A DNA stretch of 28,906 nucleotides from Folioceros fuciformis (lineage: Eukaryota > Anthocerotophyta > Anthocerotopsida > Anthocerotales). The DNA lies in the NCBI GenBank assembly GCA_049999805.1, contig JBNGIO010004590.1, positions 1 to 28,906 on the forward strand. The letters are read 5' to 3'. This document shows, one piece after another, positions 20,701-28,906 of this stretch (positions are counted from its first letter, which is position 1; each line of letters opens with the position of its first letter). The translations under genes were made by a program, and so were the position numbers. The notes beneath the pieces were generated by a model, which saw only the letters and a list, made by a program, of their open reading frames with translations, did no database searches and was not told the DNA's origin.

Positions 20701-23700
20701 CAATCAAAGGAGGTTGATGACAAGGGATCGTTTTGTTTTGAGGTAGGTGGTCCTCCATGGTCTAGTATGTAATCAAGAATGTTGATCCTTCTCATGTCTT
20801 TTGTGCTGTCCTGTTGCAGGTTCCTCAAGGAGATTATAGGCTTTCCGTTTTGCCGGATGGAGAGGAAAAGGCTATGGGTGTGCTGTTTTTGCCACCTTTC
20901 TTGGATGTGTCTGTCAAGGAACCTGTTTTGAACCTTTTTTTCACTCAGGTATTATCTAGAGTCTGCATATCTTGCGCTTTGTCTCATCCTAATAATATCT
21001 TTGTAGTTTCTGGGGTTCATCAGATTTCGTTGCTGATAGGCCCAAGTTAGCATCTCTGGCACTGTGAAGTGTAAAGCTGGATGCAGCCCACGTGTGGCTG
21101 TGTCTCTTACTCCTACTGTAAACACACATTCTTCGGGAACAAAACCAGCTAGGCTATCATTTGTGGACAGCACCGGTGGTTTTAAATTTGACGGATTATT
21201 TCCTGGAAAATACATGCTTGAGGTACTTGCTGAAAAATCTTATTTTCAGATTAGCATCAGTTCAACATCTATGTTCTGTGATTAATCTTTATTTTGTTGG
21301 TAATGGTCAGGTTGCACATCAGTCCTCGAGTGACGTGAGCATTATGGACGATGAGTGGTGCTGGGAACAGAAGCAGTTGCTAGTAGAAGTAGTCACTGAT
21401 GATTTGGTTGGGCTTGCTTTTGTGCAAAAAGGTTTTTTGATGCCTGTCAAATCTACTCATACTGTAGAAGCTCTCATCCGGCATCCTAACAGCGGGGCTG
21501 TTCCTTTGAAAATCAAGGTTGAGCCTTCATGCAGTGCCAGGTTGTCCATTATTGGAATGATGTGATGTTGGTTCCGGGGTCAATAATGGCTGTTGACCTA
21601 ATAGCTGACTGTACTGTGGATTTTCCAGAGAGGGTGGCAGCAGGAATGCTTGGAAACCTCTGGTGTTCATGAACTGCTTTTTGGGGATGCATGTATTTAT
21701 TTTGGTGGAGACCCCTTCACTTATGATACCGACAAATCTCAGGTAGTTTCGTACAGCTTGATTGTATATCTGGTTCAGCAGAGGGAACCGAAGATATCGG
21801 TGACTTACAGCTTCTTGACTAGCACAGCTACTGGCAGTTGATTTTTCAAGGCTCAGTGACCTGTGTTTCAACCTTGCAGCCCATAGTTCTGGTGGGAGAG
21901 AAGTATTTGCTGAGAGGTCAAATACACATAGACTCAAGATTGTACCCAAATACAAACAAGTTGGGGAGCGTTTCTTTAGATGTGCAGCAGGCAGAACGGA
22001 CTATGGTATGGCCAATCAAGGCCTACATAGTCTCTGAAGCAAATGAATCTCATCCGGTTGCAATTTTTCAATACTCTTATTTGGCCGAAATGGGCGACAT
22101 GATAACTTTCGCACCCAGATATGCTAGGTAATGTGAAGTCATCTATTTGCTTTCTGCCTTTATCTATCCTTGTTTGCAAAGCTTCTACATTGATACTACT
22201 AGACTTTTTTCTCAAGTTAAAGGTTACGGTGAATGATGGTTGGCAGACATCTCTCACAGCAGGACAGTCATCCGGTGCGTCCTGAGCTTGATGGTGTGCT
22301 CTTCTACCCAATTCTACAACAGGTACAAGGCATCTTTCCTCAGCTGTTGAGTTGGCACCTTTCAAATGGCTATGAGATGCATGTTAGGGTTTAGGGTTTA
22401 GAGTGACTCTTCGGAAGTTGCAACCTTGTGCAGGTGCATGTGAAAGTTGATGCATGCCAACCTGAGATCCCAACTTTTCATGGACGACCAGGAGTGCTTG
22501 TCAGAGGAAGCGTAAGTCCAGCTCTTGAAGGAGTGGGCATAACTGTCATTGCAAATGAAGAAAGCAGTGTTGGTTCTTTGAAGGTTGGAGATATTGCTTT
22601 TAGGACATCAACAGCACAAGATGGGCTCTTTACAGCAGGTCCCCTCTTTGATGACACAACCTACAGTGTGAAAGCAGATAAGGTAACTGCATTGCATTAT
22701 CATTCCAGCTAAATAACTCTCCATAGGTTATTCCCGAGGCTGACGTTTGGAGCTCAGGCCGGATATTATTTCAAGCCTCTTGGAAACAATTCATTTGCTT
22801 GTCATCAACTTGGTCAAATAAGAGTAAGTATATTGCCTGGAGACGGAGCAGAAAGTCAACTTCCAGAAGTCCTCTTGTCTCTCAGCGGTGATGATGGCTA
22901 TCGGAAGAATGCAGCAACTGCCAGAGGGGGAGTCCTAACGTTTGAAAATCTGTTTCCTGGCAGTTTTTTCTTGCGGCCACTTTTGAAGGTAGCATGCTGT
23001 TTGTGATGGTGAAGATCTCTATCATGTAGCTTGTTTGTTGGTCTAAAGTTCTTAGATTTCCCTCAGGAGTACAAGTTCTCACCTGCTGCAGCAGCAATTG
23101 AAGTGGCATCTGGAGTGACCAAGGAGGTGGATTTTCTGGCCAATCGAATTGCTTACAGGTCTGCCCTTGAGGGATGTAAGCAGCTCTTCACGAGCAAGAA
23201 ATGTCTAGATCTTGAGAAATCAGGGAAGGATGTGGTAAAACTTCACGGTGTTGCTTTGCAGTGTATTTGGTGTTGTAAGATCTCTCAATGGAAAGCCCGA
23301 AGAAGGGGTGTTTTTAGAAGCCCGCTCTCACAATGCGGAGTTCTATGAGGAGACTATGACAGGTCCGGAAGGTAGATACAGACTTAGAGGTCTCACACCT
23401 CATTCAAACTATGTTTTACAAGTCATCAGTAAAGCTGACCATCGAACAATGCTAAAAGTGGAGCGAGCTGTGCCAGTTTCGGTGACCTTGGAGGTATGAG
23501 TACAAAATTGCCCCTCAACTTGATACCACCGTCACCTAGTTTTGTCATATTCTCTTTTGAGATGAAATGATCTGCAAGGATGTGATTCTGTGTCAAACAA
23601 ATTAGATTCAAGCACAGATATTCTTGCAGGTCACAAATATGGACATCTTAGGAGTGAACTTTGTGGTGTTTGAGCAAGCTGAAACGGCCGTAATGATGGG

Positions 23701-24555
23701 AGTGGCGGAAGGGGTGGGTGTAGAAGGAGGAATTGGGCACCCACACTTGGTAGTAGAAGCCATATCTATTTTGGAGACAAACAGGGTGGAAACAAGAAGA
23801 TTGTCGGCCATCAATTACTTTGAATTCAAAGAGCTTCCGAAATGCAGATATGTTTTGCGACTTGTAGCAGATTTACCTGATCAGGCACACGATTTTGAGT
23901 CAGACGTGATTGAGGGAGATCTTCAACAGAAAGCTTTTGTTCAACTGGAGCCCATAACGTTCTTCGTGAAAAAACGACTGCATAAAGCTGTAAGTATCCA
24001 TCTCTATCTCGCTCGCTTCTCGTCCATCAGCTTTCTGGTCTGGGCCCGAGAATGTAACTTTCAAGTATTCTGTGGAGGGAAGTCCACCTGTGTCGGTTTG
24101 ATTTTAATTGAAGTTTGTCATTGGAGTCCACCTGTATTGGTTGATTGTAATTGAAGTGTGTCATTGAAGTCTACCTTTATCGGTTGATTGTAATTGAAGT
24201 TTGTCATTGAAGTCCACCTGCATTGGTTGATTATAATTGAAGTGTGTCATTGAAGTCCACCTGTATCGGTTGATTGTAATTGACGTTTGTCATTGTTCTT
24301 CAGGAGATCATTTCGGCTCCCGTAGTTCCAATTTTTGCAGCAATGCTTGTCATAACTTTCGTTGCTACTATTCCCAGGTGGGCTCCGTTATAACCCCTTC
24401 TACTTCAGTGTCTATTAATGCGACTGACTGAAGAGGAAGTTTGCATACAATGCAGGTTAAGGGAGGTGTACCACGCCATTGCCGGGGGCGGAACGAGTAC
24501 TGCGGGAGCACAGAAGAAAGACATGAAAAAGACTATACCTCGAAAACGGGCTTAG
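17749..24555 (+). CDS. NOMO: NOMO-type ER membrane protein (Nodal modulator), 27 exons
   Basis: NOMO works in the ER membrane with nicalin and TMEM147 (BOS complex) beside the Sec61 translocon. Exons: 17749-17847, 17985-18050, 18194-18280, 18388-18444, 18626-18687, 18831-19012, 19207-19268, 19369-19452, 19572-19725, 19812-19927, 20026-20154, 20280-20351, 20447-20542, 20659-20742, 20820-20948, 21040-21222, 21311-21517, 21629-21742, 21880-22127, 22247-22322, 22434-22682, 22758-22988, 23067-23158, 23262-23493, 23630-23989, 24304-24377, 24456-24555. Joined they give 3645 bp, 1214 residues, the family length. A signal peptide (1-22) precedes GCGGFVE (27-33). The lumenal part has serial beta-sandwich (carboxypeptidase-regulatory-like) repeats with marks such as LDYSHTT, IFDVSP, LPNMAS, LSLSGDDGYR and EETMTG. 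One membrane helix lies near 1162-1181, with a basic tail ending KKTIPRKRA. Introns 4 and 11 have GC donors. Confidence 0.95.
22384..22401 (+). repeat. Short telomere-type repeat in a NOMO intron
   Basis: TTAGGGTTTAGGGTTTAG, two and a half TTTAGGG units, inside intron 20. Confidence 0.8.
24082..24297 (+). repeat. 43-bp minisatellite in NOMO intron 25
   Basis: Five units starting GTCCACCTG or a variant at 24082, 24126, 24169, 24212 and 24255. Units 1, 3 and 5 share CGGT and TTTGTC, and units 2 and 4 share TTGGT and GTGTC, so the array alternates as A-B-A-B-A. Confidence 0.92.
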
Positions 24556-25640
24556 TTAGCTATGGGAGCTGAGATTGCAGGGTCGTCTGGAAGTCCAGTA
24601 ATGACAATGAATCTCAAGTGTGCATGAAAAGGCCCATGGGATTCCGACTGCAAGATGCCGCCCCGACCACGTACAAAGCGTGTCACTGACGCTGTCTATA
24701 ATGGATGTATCGCGAGCCTTTGCGGCCATTCCCATGTTCATGTGAGGCAGTGCTGTCTGTCTTCCGAGGATATTTCCACCAATTTTCAGGGACGGACCTG
24801 ATAAAGTAAAAGCGATTTTCCTTTGTGCGAGGACGAGTGATTTTTGCTGCCTGAGTAACCTTTCCTCATGAAGGAGGAAGGGCGACCTTTCCTCATGCAG
24901 AGGAAGGGTGACCTTTCCTCATGCAGAGGAAGGGTGACCTTTCCTCATGCAGAGGTAGGGGGTTGTAAAGGAAAGGGGGCCGTAAATATCTGTTTACACT
25001 AGGCTTCGTTCTACGAACATCTACATCTCAAGGCTTTAATTCTTTCTCTATCTACATCTCAAGGCTTTAATTCTTTCTCTTTTTTTTCTACTTCACAGTT
25101 AAGCTACCATCGTGAATTATACACACCACTTATTTCAGCATATTAGTCCACTTATTTCAGCATATTAGTGGTCATCACAATTACATCCATCGTAGTGGTC
25201 AGTGTAACTACATTCATCTATGAATACTAGTGGTCATTACAACTCCATCAGTACAACTACATTCATCTTTGCGTGTTAGTGGTCATATGCGAATACTAGT
25301 GGTCATTACAACTCCATCCTTCGCAAGAGAATGCACCAAAGGCAGATAGCAAGAAGCATAATTCATATTTGCTTTAGGTAGCAAGAAGCATAATTCATAT
25401 TTGCTTTTTCATCGAGATAGCTCTAGTTTTAGTTTTCATATTTTTACTTTTAACTTTCACCTTATTTTACTTGTACTATTACTCTCTCCCACTAGGAAGA
25501 TGCCATTGTCTTAATGTCCTCCAGTGTAACATGAGATCATTTATTATCCGTCTTGCCCATCTTGAAGTAACACCCAGAGAGCATCCGCTAAATCACAAAG
25601 CCTCACTAGATACTCTATAACATAACCACGGACAGAAGGC
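24556..25640. other. NOMO 3' flank and short tandem duplications
   Basis: After the stop codon no further gene is seen. Tandem repeats are dense: 4 x 26-27 bp with CCTTTCCTCATG cores (24858, 24885, 24911, 24937); a 31-bp unit starting CTACATCTCAAGG doubled at 25021 and 25052; CACTTATTTCAGCATATTAG doubled near 25129; a TAGTGGTCAT family at 25160-25310; and a unit with GCAAGAAGCATAATTC doubled near 25340 and 25378. Confidence 0.75.
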
Positions 25641-25649
25641 ACTGCTCTC

Positions 25650-25990
25650 TCTGCTATGAATTCAACAACCCAGATACCTTTCATTGAACCCCATCCAATT
25701 CCTCTCAAAGATTTTGAGGCAATGCTCGTGGATGGTATATGTAGAATAGAGTTTCTTCTAGTAGTGCTGGCAAAGGAATTGCCAAGGACAATGAAGGAAG
25801 TACAATTACAAGGGAACTTTTGTGGGAGAAATCGAGGAGCATGCAAAGGGCACAAAGCTCAAAGGATAGTGACAATGGGTTCTCGAAAGGGAGTTTGTTT
25901 TTTGTGTGGAGAACCATAACATTATGCCAATGAATGCCCAAATGCTCAACAAACTTTGAATGTTGTTGAACACAACTATGGAGTGAAATC
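25650..25990 (+). pseudogene. Retrotransposon gag relic with zinc knuckle
   Basis: The plus frame has a basic stretch, then GVCFLCGEP, a TAA stop (25917-25919), and HYANECPN. Read through, the spacing is C-x2-C-x4-H-x4-C, the CCHC knuckle of LTR retrotransposon gag, with the stop replacing the usual Gly before His. No protease or RT follows. Confidence 0.6.
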
Positions 25991-26011
25991 TTGTGTCCGA
26001 AGACACCGTGA

Positions 26012-26076
26012 GGTCCACATTCACCCTCTATGTCGTTGTAGTCGTATGATTCGATCCCAAGGGAATGATTTGTGCC
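26012..26076 (+). repeat. 65-bp dispersed repeat, copy 1
   Basis: Starts GGTCCACATTCACCCTC and matches 27239-27302 through CCCAAGGGAATGATTTGTGC. Both copies are followed by similar CTTACCTA-type sequence. Origin unknown, perhaps part of the retroelement whose knuckle lies just upstream. Confidence 0.8.
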
Positions 26077-26149
26077 AAGGAACGCTAACTTCTATCACTA
26101 CTAACCCTTACCTAAGTCAAGACTCACCTACTACCACCCCTACTACCCA

Positions 26150-26524
26150 CCAGCTCAAGCCTTATTCCAAATGTCTTCAATCTTCCAGCAATGTCCACAA
26201 ATCTCCTGCAATCCTCCACAATCTTTCCCAATCTCCCACAAACGCCTAGAAATCTTCTAGAAAACATCTCCAATCAATATTTCACAAATCTCCAGCAATC
26301 TCTCAGCAATTCTTTTCAATTAGTTGCAGTTAGTTTTTCTCCTCAATCTCCTGACTCTCACCCCGCATCACGTTCAGTGATCAGCCACACTTCCCCTCTC
26401 TTGTCTCGCGCCTCGCATCGCGTTCAGTGCTTGGCCGCCCTTCTCTCCTTCTCTTCTCAACTCACTCACACATTCTCTTCACACACATCGCCAATCTTCG
26501 TCTTCATACACACTTCCACACTCA
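26150..26524. other. Pyrimidine- and CA-rich cryptic repeats
   Basis: Short variants of CAATCTCCAGCAATC recur without fixed spacing. The same kind of sequence returns at 27830-28240. No gene is seen. Confidence 0.5.
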
Positions 26525-27090
26525 GAATTCCGGAACACAGCTAGCAGTTCAGGGAATAAGGGAAGAGAAATCTTCTTGATGTCATAGCACGCGTTACGAG
26601 CAAGCTCTAGACTCGCCCCGTGCCAATCTTTCAGCTCTTCTTCCCTTGTCAGCAAAACTTGCTCAATCATCCCCCTCACCACCAACCGTAAAGCAAAGCT
26701 CTCGACCACCATTAGGAGCTTCTCGCACACACTACCCACCCAAACTAGACGTCTCCAATCTAGCCACAGCCAGTGCACGATCTCAACCAGGAAGTTGTCT
26801 CACACACTGCAAATTTCGGAACACAGCCAGCAGTTCAGGGAATGAGGGAGGGAGGAGCTTCTGCACATCACAACAGGTGTTATGAGCAAGCTCCAGACCC
26901 GCCCCATGCCAATCCTTCAACTCCTCTTCTGTTGTCAGCAAAACTTGCTCAATCATCCTCCTCACCACTAGCTGCGGAGCAAAGCTCTCAACCACTTCTA
27001 GGAGCTTCCCCCACACACTACCCACCCAGACTAGATGTCTCCAATCCAGCCACAGGTAGCGCGGGGATCTCAACTAGGAAGTTGTCTAAT
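26525..27090. repeat. Tandem duplication, 2 x about 286 bp
   Basis: Copy 1 starts at CGGAACACAGC (26531) and copy 2 at CGGAACACAGC (26817). Both contain GTCAGCAAAACTTGCTCAATC and end GAAGTTGTCT (26791 and 27078). Divergence is roughly 12 per cent by eye. Each copy carries the GTTCAGGGAAT motif near its start. Confidence 0.88.
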
Positions 27091-27238
27091 TAGAGAGGCA
27101 CCAATAGGCCTCTTTAAAAAAAGTTGTTGAGTGGGTGCCACAGCCCGCCATATAATCTAGATCTAAAAATAGTCAACTTGAAAGGTGCCCTTAATTACGG
27201 GCATGTGGGGGAAAATATTGTACCCGGGGGTACAGCGC

Positions 27239-27302
27239 GGTCCACACAAACCCTCTATGTCGTTGTAGCTGTGGGATTCGCTCCCAAGGGAATGATTTGT
27301 GC
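27239..27302 (+). repeat. 65-bp dispersed repeat, copy 2
   Basis: Partner of 26012-26076, 1.2 kb away in the same orientation, lying on the far side of the 286-bp tandem duplication. Confidence 0.8.
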
Positions 27303-28251
27303 TAATTAACATAGGTTTCTTCTAAAAGTCAGCTCTTACCTAGGTCAGGCTTTTAAAGACCTACCCCCAGTTCTACTACCTACAGGTTCCACTACCACTA
27401 CCCCCAAGTGGTCCAGCTACCACCTCTCAACTCTATGACTCCATGACTCGCTCAGCTACCGGGGTAGGGGTCTCTACAACCACTGACTTCTACAACCTCG
27501 GTCCCTACTCAGCAACCGCGATCGCTGGTTCCACAACCGTGGCGGGTCCCACAATGACCGTCGTGGTTCCATGACCGTGGCAGGCCCCACCCCAAACCCT
27601 AACTAATTATTTCTGGCGCAGGCGCCGCCGCGGGTTTCCACCCAGAGGTTTCTGCCCAAGCCTTCCAGACTCACAAATCTGGGCTTATTGAATGCCCCAC
27701 ACACATGCAAGTGCTGATCCTTAGGGAACAAGACCCTGCGGATTAGCCACACCTCCACACACACTCATGTAGCACTTCCCACACATGCAAAACACACACA
27801 AGAGCTCTGGTTCACAGTTGTTCCTCACAGGCCTGCCCCTCAAGGGCCTTCAATCTCCAACAATGTCCACCAATCTCCAACGATTCTTCAGCAATCTCCC
27901 ACAATCCCTCATAAGCTCCAACAAACTCCAACAACCACTCACAAACACTTCGAAATCTATTAGAAATTCTCTACAATTCGCATCCAATCTTCAGCACTCT
28001 TCCTCAATTCTCCAGCAACTTCTTAGCCGTTTTTCTTCAGCTCTCCGGCAGTGTTCCCAACTCTCCAGCAATCTTACAGCAACCTCAGCAACCTTCCACA
28101 ACCCTCCACAAACGTCCAGGGATTCCTCAAAAATTCCCCAGCAATGTCGTCCAAGCCTCAACAGTTTTTTCCAACAATTTCTCAGCGATTCTTCAGTTCT
28201 CCTAGGCCACACAGCTCTCTCTTCCTCACCAGATTCAGCACGCAGCTAATG
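27303..28251. other. No gene; pyrimidine-rich low-complexity sequence
   Basis: 27360-27600 is rich in CTAC and GGTTCCAC variants. 27830-28240 consists of degenerate CAATCTCC/CAGCAATCTTC repeats. Open frames here are Ser-, Gln- and Leu-rich as a by-product of the composition. Confidence 0.6.
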
Positions 28252-28700
28252 GTTCAGGGAATAAGGGAAGGAGAAATACTCCCTCCAATCCATGCAATGG
28301 GTGGAGTGGAGGGAGTGTCTCGTCCCCCTCTCCTCAGCTACGGACCCAGATCAGTCCTCACTCACTCCTCCTCTTCACTCACTCCTTCAGCCTCCTTCTC
28401 CTCCTCTTCTCACTCACTCCTCCAACCTCCTTCTCCTTCTCCACTCACTCACTCCTTCATCCACACTCCAGCTCCTTATCTTCTCACACCCTCTCTTCTT
28501 CAACACCTTGATTCACAATGCAGCAAATGGTTCAGGGAATAAGAAAAAACTCTGCTTCCACTCTGCGCAGCTAGCATATTCGTCCTCCTCATCACTAACC
28601 ACGGACCACAGTCGGCCGTTCAGGGAATAAGGGAAGGAGAAGCTCTCCCTCCACTCCACGCAGCTGGTGGATTCGTCCCCCTCACTTTCCACTGCAGAAT
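28252..28700. repeat. Three copies of the GTTCAGGGAATAAG motif with flanks
   Basis: Copies at 28252, 28530 and 28618 are each followed by a (G)CTCTCCCTCCACTCC-like stretch and a GCAGCT...ATTCGTC stretch. Further copies are at 26547 and 26833. A CT-rich microsatellite-like tract (CACTCACTCCTTC variants) lies between at 28350-28505. Confidence 0.75.
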
Positions 28701-28792
28701 GTTAAGAATGATTAATGTTGAGATTAATTAGTGCTAATCCAGCTTATTGAGTTTGTACTAATTAGTGGTAAGAGTGATAAAATTTATAAATA

Positions 28793-28807
28793 ATATATAT
28801 ATATATA
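28793..28807. repeat. AT dinucleotide microsatellite
   Basis: About 15 bp of alternating A and T. The final 80 bases (from TGTTAGGC at about 28827) include GTAGGGTTTGGGG and TCCCATATTGGGC. They resemble an LTR start but cannot be assigned inside the window. Confidence 0.6.
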
Positions 28808-28906
28808 GCTTATTAGACTTTGTTATGTTAGGCAAAAAGGTATTGTAGGGTTTGGGGTTATTTATCCCATATTGGGCACGAAATGAGAGTGCCACCCATA
28901 GGTCCA

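Noticed and set aside
20105-20746. 213-codon plus frame across NOMO introns 11-13
   Set aside because: It crosses confirmed intron positions and is out of frame with the NOMO exons there.
21527-22365. Minus-strand frames of 130-142 codons within NOMO
   Set aside because: Shadows of NOMO exons 17-20 with no motif of their own.
26044-26066. GATTCGATCCC resembling a tRNA B box
   Set aside because: No A box at the right distance and no cloverleaf. The second copy at 27239-27302 reads GATTCGCTCCC.
26479-27073. Two similar minus-strand frames of about 95-99 codons in the tandem duplication, possibly a repeated protein domain
   Set aside because: They differ at about a quarter of residues while the DNA differs by about 12 per cent, so there is no sign of protein-level constraint. 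Both follow from the duplication of one open stretch.
27785-28249. Plus-strand frame of 154 codons, Ser/Gln/Leu-rich
   Set aside because: It lies in pyrimidine-rich degenerate repeats that lack stop codons by composition. No domain or splice context.

Overview
This window is nuclear DNA of a land plant. It holds three multi-domain plant genes (a two-LIM-domain protein, a DEAD-box RNA helicase and a NOMO-type ER membrane protein), plant-type Copia LTR retrotransposons primed by initiator-Met tRNA, and TTTAGGG telomere-type repeats. Introns are short (about 75-330 bp). A full-length pogo/Tigger transposon and an unusual LINE-type reverse transcriptase fragment lean towards a non-seed plant (bryophyte, lycophyte or fern). 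That is inference, and the sequence alone does not name the species.

Layout. 1-2377: a Copia element on the minus strand with both LTRs and a PBS, but lacking gag and integrase. It interrupts a DUF4283/LINE-ORF1-like reading frame (2378-3219, minus). 3686-3870: degenerate tandem repeats. 4361-5648 (+): a WLIM-type gene, four exons visible, with a 100-N gap at the end of exon 2. 5649-7183: nothing recognised. 7184-9047 (minus): wreck of the 5' half of a second Copia-type element (PBS-like site, duplicated leader, gag in pieces). 10564-11663: a 1.1-kb fold-back segment beginning TGATGAC and ending GTCATCA, abutting a polypurine tract. 11808-14212: a pogo/Tigger DNA transposon with 23-bp TIRs, TA target duplication and a transposase broken by one stop codon. 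It sits in a PHD-finger-like fragment (minus). 15056-15601 (+): reverse-transcriptase fragment with an assembly artefact inside.

15999-17570 (minus): intronless DEAD-box helicase with a mitochondrial-type presequence (RH47/ISE1-like). 178 bp away, divergently transcribed, lies the 27-exon NOMO gene (17749-24555), predicted at 1214 residues. Two of its introns appear to use GC-AG borders. 24556-28906: repeat-rich, with short tandem duplications, a gag zinc-knuckle relic, a 286-bp tandem duplication, a five-copy dispersed motif and pyrimidine-rich tracts.

The three intact genes are housekeeping genes with no evident joint pathway. RH47 and NOMO share a short bidirectional promoter region. The rest is mostly nested, decayed mobile DNA. 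No convincing new gene system was found. The most unusual items are the fold-back LTR-like segment, the near-intact pogo element and its target site, and the two inferred GC-AG introns.
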